Part shown: in pieces, positions 49,944 to 58,072 of the stretch
Layout of the letters: the number at the start of each line of letters is the position of its first letter
Numbering within the stretch: position 1 is the first letter of the stretch
Program-made: the position numbers and the translations under genes
The notes under the pieces: model-generated
Database searches by the model: none
What the model saw: only the letters and a program-made list of their open reading frames with translations
Told to the model about the DNA's origin: nothing
Origin: Thermoplasmata archaeon
Lineage (GTDB): Archaea > Thermoplasmatota > Thermoplasmata > Lutacidiplasmatales > UBA184
Assembly: GCA_022750055.1 (NCBI GenBank)
Contig: JAKIWL010000005.1
Span: 1 to 61,842 of the forward strand
Direction of reading: 5' to 3'
Length of the DNA stretch: 61,842 bases

Positions 49944-50493
49944 CGAGCGGACCTTCCACCGGGCTCAGACCTACATTGGAGAACGGGTCTCCCAGAGCCT
50001 GAAGGGTGTCGACCCCACGCTCATCGACCGAACGCTGGAGATCCTGCGCGTCGCCCCGTCGACGTTCGTCTACGGCGCCGGTCGCAGCGGCATCATCGGC
50101 CGCGCGTTCGCGATGCGGCTCGTCCAGGCGGGGTTGCGCGCGTACGTCATCGGGGAGACCGTCACGCCGATCGTGCGGCGCGGGGATGCGGTCTTCATCC
50201 TCTCGGGCCGAGGGGAAAGCCAGTCCTCGGTCCAGACCGCGAACATCGTCCGACGGGAGGGAGCGGAGCTCGTCGTGGTGACCGCGCGGCCGACCTCCAA
50301 GCTCGCGCACGCCGCGAGCCTGCTCATCGTCCTCGATTTTCCAGAGGACGCCGATCGACCCCGCCTCGCACCGCTCGGTACGTTGTTCGAGTCGGCGAGC
50401 CTGCGCCTGACCGATGCCCTCGTGGCCGCCCTGCTCGAGATCCGCGGAGAATCCGAGGACTCGATGCGGCGCCGCCATGCGATCATGGTGTAG
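49921..50493 (+). CDS. hxlB: 6-phospho-3-hexuloisomerase-like SIS protein
   Basis: Protein of 190 residues. FVYGAGRSGIIGRAFAMRLVQ is the SIS motif typical of PHI. RGDAVFILSGRGESQSSVQTA is the second phosphosugar site, PLGTLFESASLRLTDALVA comes near the end, and ALLEIRGESEDSMRRRHAI closes the protein. It would interconvert 3-hexulose 6-phosphate and fructose 6-phosphate in the ribulose monophosphate route that many archaea use to make pentoses. The partner 3-hexulose-6-phosphate synthase is not in the window. GTG start within the end of the preceding gene. Confidence 0.88.
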   Translation: MSERADASERTFHRAQTYIGERVSQSLKGVDPTLIDRTLEILRVAPSTFVYGAGRSGIIGRAFAMRLVQAGLRAYVIGETVTPIVRRGDAVFILSGRGESQSSVQTANIVRREGAELVVVTARPTSKLAHAASLLIVLDFPEDADRPRLAPLGTLFESASLRLTDALVAALLEIRGESEDSMRRRHAIMV

Positions 50494-50521
50494 CCGGACA
50501 ACGGTCGCGCCTCTTCCTAAC

Positions 50522-50528
50522 CTTTAAG
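50522..50528 (+). promoter_or_regulatory. TATA box of pdaD
   Basis: CTTTAAG lies about 28 bases before the GTG start, consistent with a leaderless mRNA. Confidence 0.65.
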
Positions 50529-50552
50529 TCGGACCGTCGTTCAACCGCCCTC

Positions 50553-51050
50553 GTGCCCCCGCGCGCCGAATCCTCGCCGACCTTGATCCCGGTGCCGACC
50601 CGGTTCTTCGTCACGAGCGGCAAGGGCATCAACAAGACGAGCGAGCTCAATGCATTCGACCTCGCGCTCCTGCAGGCGGGGATCGGCGAGCAGAACCTCG
50701 TCTCCGTCTCTTCGGTCCTCCCGATCGGGATCCGCCAGATCGACCGGGTGCCGATCCCTCGGGGCGCGATCACACACTGTGTCCTCGCCCGGCACACCGG
50801 GGGCGAGGGCGAGGTCGTGAGCTCCGGGATCGCCTACGGATTCCGCTCCGATGAGAAGGGGGGGTACGTCGCAGAGGGCCACCTCCACGGGACCCAGAAG
50901 TCCCTCAAGGTCTTCCTGAAGTGGCGCATGGAGGAGATCGCCCACTTCCGGGGCGTGGAGCTCAAGCGGATCCACTACCGGACCGAGGAGCTCGTCATCC
51001 CCATGGACCACTACGGGGTTTGCGTGTCGGCCTGTGTCTTCCTTCCCTGA
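50553..51050 (+). CDS. pdaD: Pyruvoyl-dependent arginine decarboxylase
   Basis: Protein of 165 residues. ELNAFDLALLQAGIGEQNLV is followed by SVSSVLP, where self-cleavage between Ser53 and Ser54 creates the pyruvoyl cofactor. EGHLHGTQKSLKVFLKWRMEE and the C-terminal DHYGVCVSACVFLP are family hallmarks. It makes agmatine from arginine, needed for polyamines and for agmatidine in archaeal tRNA-Ile. It has its own promoter and converges on the SCP2 gene. Confidence 0.94.
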   Translation: MPPRAESSPTLIPVPTRFFVTSGKGINKTSELNAFDLALLQAGIGEQNLVSVSSVLPIGIRQIDRVPIPRGAITHCVLARHTGGEGEVVSSGIAYGFRSDEKGGYVAEGHLHGTQKSLKVFLKWRMEEIAHFRGVELKRIHYRTEELVIPMDHYGVCVSACVFLP

Positions 51051-51066
51051 CCCGGCGGCTCGCCGG

Positions 51067-51399
51067 TTACAGGAGCTTTCGGAACAGGAGCTTGTCCTCG
51101 AGGCTTCCCTCGATGGCAAGCTTGCGGGTCACGAGCGCCTTCATCGGTCCGATCTCCTTCGCGAGGAGACCCTCGAACGTCGCCTGATCCGTCGTGATCG
51201 TCACGTCGGCGGAACCGTTCGCGCCCGGGCGCAGGTTCGTCAGGTGGCTCTCGCGCAGGTCGATCGTGTAGCTCGGGCCGTCGGTGAGCTTGAGCGCGAT
51301 CGAACGGGTGAGCCCGCGCAGCTCCTCGAGCACCGCCGGGGTCCGGTCGGCCCGCCGGTTGAACCGCTCGACCAACGCGCGGATCGCGTCCTCGATCAT
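51067..51399 (-). CDS. SCP2 sterol-binding-domain protein
   Basis: A 110-residue single-domain SCP2 protein. The strand-rich core IALKLTDGPSYTIDLRESHL and ADVTITTDQATFEGLLAKEI is followed by VTRKLAIEGSLEDKLLFRKLL, the usual end of the fold. Such proteins bind lipids in a hydrophobic tunnel; the ligand here is unknown. Its start codon overlaps the stop of rnhB by four bases, so it is co-translated with RNase HII. Confidence 0.85.
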   Translation of the reverse strand: MIEDAIRALVERFNRRADRTPAVLEELRGLTRSIALKLTDGPSYTIDLRESHLTNLRPGANGSADVTITTDQATFEGLLAKEIGPMKALVTRKLAIEGSLEDKLLFRKLL

Positions 51400-52088
51400 G
51401 GCCCGTACCGGTCGAGCGTTCGAATCTGGAGTTCGCGCTTAAGCCTTCCCGTGGTGGACCAGGACGCGCGTAGCCACGTGGGATTCGGACCCCTTGATGC
51501 GAGGGCGGTCCGCACGAATTCGACGGTCCGCCGGTCGGAGGGATACCCGCTCCCGACGCCGGGCCCGAGGGTACGGTTGAGACGGTCGATCGTGCGGTCC
51601 CGCCGTACCTTGGCGACGATCGACGCGGCCCCGACCACCGGGATGTGAACGTCCGCCCGATGACTGGCCCGGACCAGAGTCCGAACGCCACACATCGCTC
51701 CGACGAGGCTGCCGAATCGCTCGGCGTTGGGGTCGCACGCATCCACGAAGACCTCCTCCGGCCGCGCGATCCGGATCAGCCGCGCGAACGTCTCCGCCTC
51801 GAGCTGGTTCAATCGGCCGTGCGTGACGTAGCGGTCCACGGTCGACGGCGAGAGGGAGACGGACCAGGAGCGGCCCGACCGCTGGAGACGGTCGTAGACC
51901 TCGTCACGCACTGCGGGACGAAGAAGCTTCGAATCCCTTGCCCCGAGGCCGCGCAGTTCCGACGCGATCCGGCGCGAGCAACCAAAGGCACCGACGACGA
52001 GGGGACCGACCAGGCTCCCTCGACCGGCTTCGTCGATCCCCAGGATCTCCCCTTCGATCGGATCGAGGAGCTCGGAGGGTTCGGCCAA
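51396..52088 (-). CDS. rnhB: Ribonuclease HII
   Basis: Protein of about 230 residues. ILGIDEAGRGSLVGPLVVGAF contains the first catalytic Asp-Glu. ARDSKLL and PEEVFVDACDPNAERF hold further acidic residues, and VGAASIVAKVRRDRTIDRL is the conserved helix. It cuts the RNA strand of RNA-DNA hybrids and single ribonucleotides in DNA. TTG was chosen as start because GGGGAG lies eight bases upstream and the length is then normal; no suitable ATG exists. It is divergent from rps8e. Confidence 0.9.
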   Translation of the reverse strand: MAEPSELLDPIEGEILGIDEAGRGSLVGPLVVGAFGCSRRIASELRGLGARDSKLLRPAVRDEVYDRLQRSGRSWSVSLSPSTVDRYVTHGRLNQLEAETFARLIRIARPEEVFVDACDPNAERFGSLVGAMCGVRTLVRASHRADVHIPVVGAASIVAKVRRDRTIDRLNRTLGPGVGSGYPSDRRTVEFVRTALASRGPNPTWLRASWSTTGRLKRELQIRTLDRYGP

Positions 52089-52202
52089 CGATGTCGCTCC
52101 CCATCCCCGAGTGCGCCCCGGCCGTAAAGCGACGCGGGGCGGGCCGGACCCCGGCCCGGAACCGAGCGAACCGGCGTTGCACGTCGCCTCCTTCCGAAAC
52201 CT

Positions 52203-52210
52203 CTTATATC
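52203..52210 (+). promoter_or_regulatory. TATA box of rps8e
   Basis: CTTATATC lies about 40 bases upstream of the ATG, giving a short leader. It drives the rps8e-srp19-GPN GTPase unit. Confidence 0.7.
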
Positions 52211-52245
52211 GAACCTTTCTCCGAACGCTCCCGAGCCGAATCACC

Positions 52246-52644
52246 ATGGGAATCTGGCAGGCGAGGTCGCGACGCAAGCGCACCGGCGGGCGTCTTCGCC
52301 CGATCCGCAAGAAGCGCCGCTTCGAGATCGGCCGGGAGCTGCAGCATGCGACGATCGGGTCCGGGACCGTGAAGACCTACCGGGTCCGCGGGGGGAACCG
52401 GAAGCTTCGGATCCTGACGGTCGCGATGGCGAATGTGTTCGACCCGGCGACGAAGAAGAGCAGCGTCTCGAAGATCCTCACCGTACGAGAGAACGCCTCG
52501 AACCCGAACTACGTTCAACGCAACATCATCACGAAGGGCGCGATCCTCTCGACCGAACTCGGACTCGTTCGGGTGCGGTCTCGACCCGGCCAAGATGGCG
52601 TCATCAACGCCGTCCGGATCCCGGAACGCGAGGGTACGGCCTAG
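52246..52644 (+). CDS. rps8e: 30S ribosomal protein S8e
   Basis: Protein of 132 residues. The start GIWQARSRRKRTGGRLRPIR and TYRVRGGNRKLRILTVAMANV are S8e signatures, and NPNYVQRNIITKGAILSTEL completes the short archaeal form. It binds rRNA in the small subunit. S8e has no bacterial counterpart, so it supports an archaeal source. It is followed by srp19 after 21 bases. Confidence 0.96.
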   Translation: MGIWQARSRRKRTGGRLRPIRKKRRFEIGRELQHATIGSGTVKTYRVRGGNRKLRILTVAMANVFDPATKKSSVSKILTVRENASNPNYVQRNIITKGAILSTELGLVRVRSRPGQDGVINAVRIPEREGTA

Positions 52645-52665
52645 GCCGATCGACCGGCAGGCCGC

Positions 52666-52965
52666 ATGGCGGACCACTTCTACGTCTATCCGGCCTACCT
52701 ATCGCACGATGCGACCCGGGCCCTCGGCCGACGGGTGCCCCAGTCCTCGGCCGTCGGCCCGATCACCGTCGAGGACATCCTGGTCGCGGCGCGGTCGCTC
52801 GGGTTCACGGCCGAGGCCGAACCGGACAAGCAGTATCCGAGACGGTTCTATCGGTACGAAGGTCGGGTCAAGGTGGCGAAGCAAGCCGGGACGACCAAGG
52901 CGACCTTCCTCGTCCGGCTCGCCGAGGAACTGAAGAAGACCCATCCGGCCCATCGGAAGAGCTAG
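52666..52965 (+). CDS. srp19: Signal recognition particle 19 kDa protein
   Basis: A 99-residue protein. FYVYPAYLSHDATRALGRRV and VPQSSAVGPITVEDILVAAR form the RNA-binding core. KQYPRRFYRYEGRVKVAKQ is the family's basic loop. It binds SRP RNA helices 6 and 8 and prepares the SRP54 site. Found only in archaea and eukaryotes. It directly abuts the GTPase gene and follows rps8e. Confidence 0.94.
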   Translation: MADHFYVYPAYLSHDATRALGRRVPQSSAVGPITVEDILVAARSLGFTAEAEPDKQYPRRFYRYEGRVKVAKQAGTTKATFLVRLAEELKKTHPAHRKS

Positions 52966-53760
52966 ATGGACGAACCGGGGACGATCTACTTCACGGGGAC
53001 CGCGGGCGCCGGCAAGACGAGCCTCGTCACCGCCTTCCGGTCCTGGCTGACCACGGCCGGATATTCCGCGACGGTCGTCAACCTCGACCCGGGCAGTGAA
53101 TCGACGACGCTACAACCGGATATCGACATTCGGGAGTGGGTCCGGCTCGCCGACGTCATGCAGGAGTACGACCTCGGTCCGAACGGGGCTCAGATCGCCG
53201 CGGCGGACCTCGTTGCCCTCAAGGTCTTCGAAGTCAAGCAGGCCCTTTCGGAGCTCCGCTCGGACTACGTGCTCGTCGATACGCCGGGCCAGATCGAGCT
53301 GTTCGCGTTCCGGGAATCCTCCAAGGCCATCCTCGAGGCGTTGAGCGGCGACCGATCGCTGGTCGCTTTCCTGTTCGACCCGACCTTGGCCAAGAGCCCG
53401 AGCGGGTTCGTCTCCCTCCTCATGCTGTCCGCCACGGTCGAGTTCCGATTCCGGCTGCCGACGTACAACCTGCTGACGAAGGTCGACCTGCTGACCCCGG
53501 CCCAGGTCGAGGAGATCCTCTCGTGGGGGGAGAACCCCGGGGCCCTCGTGGACGCGGTCGAGCGCGACATGCCGACGCCCGACGCCCAACTCTCCTCCGG
53601 TGTGTTCCGGGCCATCGAATCGATGGCGCCGCTGATGACGCTCCTTCCGACCTCGAGCCAGGACCTGTCCGGTCTCGAACCGCTCTACCGGCACGCCCAG
53701 CAGGTCTTCCAGGGCGGCGAGGATCTCGAGCCGTCCCACGCTCCGCCGGACGAGGGATAG
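52966..53760 (+). CDS. GPN-loop GTPase
   Basis: Protein of 264 residues. FTGTAGAGKTSLVTAF is the G1 motif. The Gly-Pro-Asn signature is in YDLGPNGAQ (residues 71-73). VLVDTPGQIELFAFRES is G3 and NLLTKVDLL G4. GPN GTPases act as dimers; archaeal ones are of unclear role, eukaryotic relatives help assemble RNA polymerase II. The gene starts at the base after the srp19 stop, so it is made with a ribosomal protein and an SRP protein. Confidence 0.92.
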   Translation: MDEPGTIYFTGTAGAGKTSLVTAFRSWLTTAGYSATVVNLDPGSESTTLQPDIDIREWVRLADVMQEYDLGPNGAQIAAADLVALKVFEVKQALSELRSDYVLVDTPGQIELFAFRESSKAILEALSGDRSLVAFLFDPTLAKSPSGFVSLLMLSATVEFRFRLPTYNLLTKVDLLTPAQVEEILSWGENPGALVDAVERDMPTPDAQLSSGVFRAIESMAPLMTLLPTSSQDLSGLEPLYRHAQQVFQGGEDLEPSHAPPDEG

Positions 53761-53768
53761 GGCGCGCG

Positions 53769-54068
53769 CTACTCGGTGAAGAACAGCCCCATTCCGGCCG
53801 ACGCCGACTCGTCCTCGTCGCGAAACTGCTGCTCGAGCTTTCCTGCTTCGGCGCCGGGAAGCTTCTTTCCGAGGGGACCGAGGAGGCTCTCCGCCCGGGC
53901 GAGCGCCTCCGACGCGCCCTCCAGAAGGACGTAGATCTCCCCGGGGGGTCCCCCCATCGAGGCCGCGTCCCGGATCTTGCGGCTCTGCCGGGCGACCACA
54001 TCGTCGTTCAGCGCCTGGTCGAGCTCGGTGCGCCGGGTCGCCGGTATCACGAACACGATCGCGGGCAT
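53769..54068 (-). CDS. Small hypothetical protein (99 residues)
   Basis: A compact alpha/beta protein: PAIVFVIPATRRTELDQALN, then GGPPGEIYVLLEGASEALAR and an acidic tail ending GMGLFFTE. The alternating strand-helix pattern resembles a ferredoxin-like fold, but I do not recognise the family. ATG 54068 gives a clean N-terminus. It is convergent with the GPN GTPase gene, eight bases apart, and divergent from the TraB-like gene. Confidence 0.65.
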   Translation of the reverse strand: MPAIVFVIPATRRTELDQALNDDVVARQSRKIRDAASMGGPPGEIYVLLEGASEALARAESLLGPLGKKLPGAEAGKLEQQFRDEDESASAGMGLFFTE

Positions 54069-54230
54069 GCAGGGTCGGACCCGGCTCGGGTAATAGGGCT
54101 TGCGCGCGGTCGGGCACCGGCCCGCCTCTCCGGCGGTCCGAGGGCGCTCCATCCGAACCGACCGAGCCGCCCGGCGTCGATCTCAGGCATGGGGCGCGAG
54201 GCCAAGAACCCGAGGGGCCCTCCTAGGTCG

Positions 54231-54953
54231 ATGTACGCGAGCACGACCCAGTCCCCGATCCTCCTGATCGGGTCGGCCCACGTCGTCGACCTCGACGTAC
54301 CCCTGCGGGCCACCCTTCGTGACCGGGTCCTCGATGCGATCGCCGTCGAACTCGACAGCGAGCGGGCGGAGACGATCCTGTCGGAATCCCAGGAGCCTCG
54401 GAGCGGTCCGCGCGACCTTCCGCTCTTCGTACGGCTCTGGGGCCAGTTGCAGCGGCGCCTCGGGGAGGATCTCGGCGGGGGCCCGGCCGGAGGCGAGATG
54501 CGCACGGCCGCGAGCGTCTCCCGGGAAAGGAATCTCCCGTTGTTCCTAATTGACGACCCGATCCGACAGACCCTCGCGCGATTGATCCGGTCCATGAGCC
54601 TCAAGGAGAGGGTCCTCTTACTCGTCGGGGGGATCCTCGGCCTCGTCATCCCAGCGCGCGTCGTGGAGAAGCAGATCGACCGGTACTCTGAGTCACCCGC
54701 CGAGTACGTGGAGGAGATCCGTCGGGCCTACCCCGGCGTGGCCCGCGTGCTTCTCGATGAACGCAACGAGCACATGGCGGACCGTCTCCGAGAGATCCGG
54801 TCCCGGGGGTTCGGACGAGTGGCCGCCGTCGTGGGGGACGCCCACGTCGCCGGACTCGCGGACGCCCTCCGACGTCGCGGGATCCCGGTGGAGACCGTTT
54901 CGCTCGGCGTGCTTCGTGGCCCGGTCCCGTCTGCGGGATCCACGCCGGGATAG
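54231..54953 (+). CDS. TraB/PrgY-like protein
   Basis: Protein of 240 residues. ILLIGSAHVVDLDVPLR holds the first G-x-x-H motif of the TraB (erythromycin esterase-like/ChaN superfamily) fold. LDERNEHMADRLREIRSRG and VAAVVGDAHVAGLADALRRRG carry the conserved Glu, Arg and second G-x-x-H. A central hydrophobic stretch VLLLVGGILGLVIPARVV could associate with membrane. Members are suspected membrane-linked proteases or peptide-binding proteins; function in archaea is unknown. ATG 54189 is an alternative start. Confidence 0.82.
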   Translation: MYASTTQSPILLIGSAHVVDLDVPLRATLRDRVLDAIAVELDSERAETILSESQEPRSGPRDLPLFVRLWGQLQRRLGEDLGGGPAGGEMRTAASVSRERNLPLFLIDDPIRQTLARLIRSMSLKERVLLLVGGILGLVIPARVVEKQIDRYSESPAEYVEEIRRAYPGVARVLLDERNEHMADRLREIRSRGFGRVAAVVGDAHVAGLADALRRRGIPVETVSLGVLRGPVPSAGSTPG

Positions 54954-54978
54954 CCTCGGGAAGGCGGGCCCAGCTCGC

Positions 54979-55851
54979 TCAGAGCACCGTCGGACGCCGC
55001 TTCTCGTGCTCGGCGACGGAGGCGATCAGGCCCTCGGCGAATCGAGCGGTCTCGGGGCTGGAGTAGCGTTCGAGCGTTCCCTGGTCGGAGAGCAGCGACA
55101 CCGACGGCTCGACCGGGAGACGGGCAAGGAGGGGAACCCCGTACTCGGTGGCGATCGTCTCCACCTTGCTCGTCCCGAAGAGTTCGATCCGTTCGTGGCA
55201 ATGTGGGCAGACGAGGAAGCCCATGTTCTCGACCAGCCCAAGCAGCGGGACGTGAAGGTCTCGGGCCATGTTCATCGCCTTCTTCACGATCATCGCCGCC
55301 AGGTCTTGGGGGGTCAGCACGAAGACCATCCCATCGACCGGGATCGTCTGGAAGACCGTGAGCGGGACATCGCTCGTTCCCGGGGGCATGTCGATGAGCA
55401 GGTAGTCGAGCTTGCCCCAGTTGACGCCGGAAAAGAACTGCATGATGAGGCGCGTCACGAGCGGGCCCCTCCAGATCACCGGCGTCTTCTCGTCCTCGAC
55501 CAGGAACTGCGAGGAGACGACGGGGATCCCGCTCGACGACGTGGCCGGCTCGATCCCTTCCCCCCGGTCGACGAGCGGCCCGCTCAACCCGAAGAGCTTG
55601 GGGATCGACGGGCCGGTGATGTCCGCATCGAGGATCCCGACCTTCAGCCCCTTGCGTTGGAGCTCGATCGCGAGAAGCGCGGTGGCCGAGGACTTGCCCA
55701 CCCCGCCCTTACCCGAACCGACGGCGACGACATGGGCGATACGGCCCTTGTCCATCTTCTGCATCATCCCGCCTGAAGCCCCCCCACGTCGCTGGGGCCC
55801 TCCCGGCGGAGCAGACGGCGGTGGGTGCGCCGGGGCTGTGCTTTCGGCCAT
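54979..55851 (-). CDS. mrp: Mrp/NBP35-type Fe-S cluster carrier ATPase
   Basis: Protein of 290 residues. AVGSGKGGVGKSSATALLAI is the deviant Walker A with two lysines. VGILDADITGPSIPKLFGL and YLLIDMPPGTSDVPLTVFQT are switch motifs. FLVCPHCHERIELFG has the C-x-x-C that binds a bridging Fe-S cluster between monomers. It delivers clusters to target proteins, which here would include the abundant Fe-S enzymes. The 30-residue N-terminal part is Pro/Gly-rich. Confidence 0.93.
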   Translation of the reverse strand: MAESTAPAHPPPSAPPGGPQRRGGASGGMMQKMDKGRIAHVVAVGSGKGGVGKSSATALLAIELQRKGLKVGILDADITGPSIPKLFGLSGPLVDRGEGIEPATSSSGIPVVSSQFLVEDEKTPVIWRGPLVTRLIMQFFSGVNWGKLDYLLIDMPPGTSDVPLTVFQTIPVDGMVFVLTPQDLAAMIVKKAMNMARDLHVPLLGLVENMGFLVCPHCHERIELFGTSKVETIATEYGVPLLARLPVEPSVSLLSDQGTLERYSSPETARFAEGLIASVAEHEKRRPTVL

Positions 55852-55874
55852 TTCGACCTCGGACGGGGGCCGCC

Positions 55875-55882
55875 GTATATAA
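55875..55882 (-). promoter_or_regulatory. TATA box of mrp
   Basis: TTATATAC on the minus strand lies about 28 bases before the mrp ATG, consistent with leaderless transcription. Confidence 0.7.
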
Positions 55883-55952
55883 CCGACGACCGGGGGGCCG
55901 CGCGGCGCGGCTTCGTCGGAGGGACCCCACCGGGTCGCTCGCCGAGCGCCGA

Positions 55953-56462
55953 CTAATTGTCCCCCGCCGCGACCCGGGTCGGAGAGCCGAGAGCGAGTGA
56001 TCCGGATGACCGAGCCCGCTGGCCCGGCGTGGGTCGACCGGTCCGCGCAGAGGGCCGTCGGCGATTCCGATGGGACCGGCCCACGTGGTCGGTCTTCCAG
56101 ATCGGTATCTCTGCCTTGAGCCGCTCGATCAGGAACCGAGCCGCATCGAACGCGGCCCGGCGATGCGGCGCCGCGACGCCCACGATCACCGATATCGTCC
56201 CGACTCGGAGGCGGCCGACCCGATGGTAGATGACGGTGCGGCGCGTGCCGAAGGAGCGGCGCGCCTCGGCGGCCAGACGAATCAAACCACGCACCGCCAT
56301 CGGACCGTCGGTCTCGTAGAGGAGGGACTCGACGCGGCCCGCCCGACTTCGGTCCGGGCGGACACGGCCGAGAAAGAGGACCACTCCACCGCTCGATGCG
56401 TCCGAGAGCTCTCGATACGCTTCCGCCACGGAGAGGGGAGATCGGGTCACTCGGATCCCCAT
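55953..56462 (-). CDS. moaE: Molybdopterin synthase catalytic subunit MoaE
   Basis: Protein of 169 residues. GGVVLFLGRVRPDRSRAGRV is the N-terminal strand and loop. LLYETDGPMAVRGLIRLAAE and YHRVGRLRVGTISVIVGVAA are the family core. FLIERLKAEIPIWKTDHVG carries the two catalytic lysines. About 35 extra C-terminal residues are Arg/Ser-rich. With MoaD it puts sulfur on precursor Z to form molybdopterin. It follows moaD by four bases. Confidence 0.9.
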   Translation of the reverse strand: MGIRVTRSPLSVAEAYRELSDASSGGVVLFLGRVRPDRSRAGRVESLLYETDGPMAVRGLIRLAAEARRSFGTRRTVIYHRVGRLRVGTISVIVGVAAPHRRAAFDAARFLIERLKAEIPIWKTDHVGRSHRNRRRPSARTGRPTPGQRARSSGSLALGSPTRVAAGDN

Positions 56463-56466
56463 CGGG

Positions 56467-56724
56467 TCACCCCCCGCTATAGGGGGGGTGTACGGCCAGT
56501 TCGTCGCCGGGGGAGAGTCGGATCGATGTACGCTGGACGTATTTGCCGTTCCTGGCGAACCGACAGGAGGGGAGCACGCTCGAAAGGGCGGGGAAATCTC
56601 GCGAGAGCGCCCCGAGGATGGCATCGACGCGGTCCTGTCCGGGCCGGATCGGGCGGATGACGACGGAGCGACCCACGGCTTCTCTGGCGGTGGCGTACAA
56701 TACGATTCGCACGGAACTTGCCAA
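56467..56724 (-). CDS. moaD: MoaD-like sulfur carrier
   Basis: An 85-residue ubiquitin-fold protein. VRIVLYATAREAVGRSVV begins the fold, KYVQRTSIRLSPGDELAVHP follows, and the chain ends in PPYSGG, the C-terminal Gly-Gly that is thiocarboxylated. It donates sulfur to MoaE. TTG start at 56724; GTG at 56712 is equally plausible because the purine-rich GGAGGGGAGGGAG stretch lies between promoter and both. A TATA-like TCTATAAC (56763-56770) lies upstream. Confidence 0.85.
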   Translation of the reverse strand: MASSVRIVLYATAREAVGRSVVIRPIRPGQDRVDAILGALSRDFPALSSVLPSCRFARNGKYVQRTSIRLSPGDELAVHPPYSGG

Positions 56725-57008
56725 CTCCCTCCCCTCCGACTTCCCCCCGTTCCGGTACGCCCGTTATAGAAATCGGCTTCGGCGACCGCGCGGTCGAGAC
56801 GGGGCCGGGAGCGCCGGCGAATAGGATCGAGGTGGTCGGCCTGGACGACTAGGACCCGCGCTGGATTCTATCATCGCGGGGAGGAGAGGCCATCCTTCGC
56901 CAAACCGTTTCGCGAAACGGCGACAGCGCCCTAACTCCGGAGACACTCCGGCCCGAGGTCAAGAGATCCGGCGAACCAGTTAAGCCCTCCGAAGATTCGA
57001 AGACGACC

Positions 57009-57509
57009 ATGCCCCGTTGGCCACCCCCGGTCTACCGGATGAGCGTTGAGTTCGCAGCTCCGATCCGGTTCGTGTTTCGTTGGTGCACCGACTACCAACC
57101 GGGGGACGACCGCCGCAGCGGGGACCGGTTCGAGCGCCGCATTCTCTCTCGATCGGCGCGCCGGGTCCTCTACGAGGACCTCTGGTGGGAACGCGACGGC
57201 TGGAGGTGGCGCCGCAACGACGTCACACTGCAACCGCCCGACCGCTGGTCGTCGGATTCGATCGGGAACGTCCGTGAGGCCCAGATCGAGTACCGCTTGA
57301 CCCCGCTCGCCGGAGGTCGGACCCGACTGAACCTGCGGATGCTTCGCCGCCCCACTCGCCGCGTCAAGCGCCAGCCCCCGAAACGAGAGCTCGAGGAGGA
57401 GTTGATCGAGATGTGGGGAAAGTATCGGAGGTCCCTCGAAGCCGACTACCGCCGGTCCCGGCCGGGTCGAACGCACAACGGCGCCCACCCACGATCTCGA
57501 CGGCGATGA
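57009..57509 (+). CDS. SRPBCC (START-like) domain protein A
   Basis: Protein of 166 residues. VEFAAPIRFVFRWCTDYQPG is the opening strand and helix of the SRPBCC fold, and VREAQIEYRLTPLAGGRTRL a later beta hairpin. The C-terminal helix contains LEEELIEMWGKYRRSLEADY, then a basic tail. Members bind hydrophobic ligands or act as cyclases; the ligand here is unknown. It faces a paralogue, gene B, whose 3' end is 18 bases away, and shares the F-x-x-C-T-x-Y-x-P-G-D motif with it. Confidence 0.7.
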   Translation: MPRWPPPVYRMSVEFAAPIRFVFRWCTDYQPGDDRRSGDRFERRILSRSARRVLYEDLWWERDGWRWRRNDVTLQPPDRWSSDSIGNVREAQIEYRLTPLAGGRTRLNLRMLRRPTRRVKRQPPKRELEEELIEMWGKYRRSLEADYRRSRPGRTHNGAHPRSRRR

Positions 57510-57527
57510 AGCCCGTCGACGCCACCT

Positions 57528-58004
57528 CTACCCATCGAGCTCGCGCTCCATGGCGCGGGCGAGCCGCTTCCAGACGGCCGAGTCGTTCAGCCTCAATTGT
57601 TGCGCCCTCCTGCTCGTCCGGGCTCGGGATCGACGAGCTCGCCCTCGCTCGAGCTGACAGCCCGTGAACTCAAGCTGCGAGCTCCCCGTTCCCTGCGCGA
57701 CGATCCGGTAGGAAAACTGGGAATAGCGAACCGGCCCGGAAAGGTGGATGCTCGTCCAGGAAAGCCGGGTCGGGTCAAGGTGGACCAGCCTCACTTTCTT
57801 GACGGTCCGAGCGCCCGAGGTTGGCTGCCGATCGGTCAACACAAGGGTATCATCGGACAGCCAGGAGGCGGTCCTTCGTCCAGGCTCCCCCGAAAGCGCG
57901 AGGTCGCCTGGGCCGTACTCCGTGCACCACTCGTAGGCCCTCCGAGCACCGATACGGAAGCGTTGTCGGAACGCATAGCAGACCGAGTAGGAGGGCATGC
58001 CCAT
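57528..58004 (-). CDS. SRPBCC (START-like) domain protein B
   Basis: Protein of 158 residues. FRIGARRAYEWCTEYGPGDL matches the same region of gene A, and LSWTSIHLSGPVRYSQFSYR with GSSQLEFTGCQLERG are strand pairs of the fold. It ends in a long Arg-rich helix (VWKRLARAMERELDG). It is transcribed toward its paralogue. A TATA-like GATTTATTC lies just upstream on the minus strand, about 22 bases from the ATG. Confidence 0.7.
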   Translation of the reverse strand: MGMPSYSVCYAFRQRFRIGARRAYEWCTEYGPGDLALSGEPGRRTASWLSDDTLVLTDRQPTSGARTVKKVRLVHLDPTRLSWTSIHLSGPVRYSQFSYRIVAQGTGSSQLEFTGCQLERGRARRSRARTSRRAQQLRLNDSAVWKRLARAMERELDG

Positions 58005-58072
58005 CCCACCCTCCCCAAGAATAAATCGTGCGTCGGAGCCCTCATCCGGATGGGAGCGGTTCGGAACCGTCT

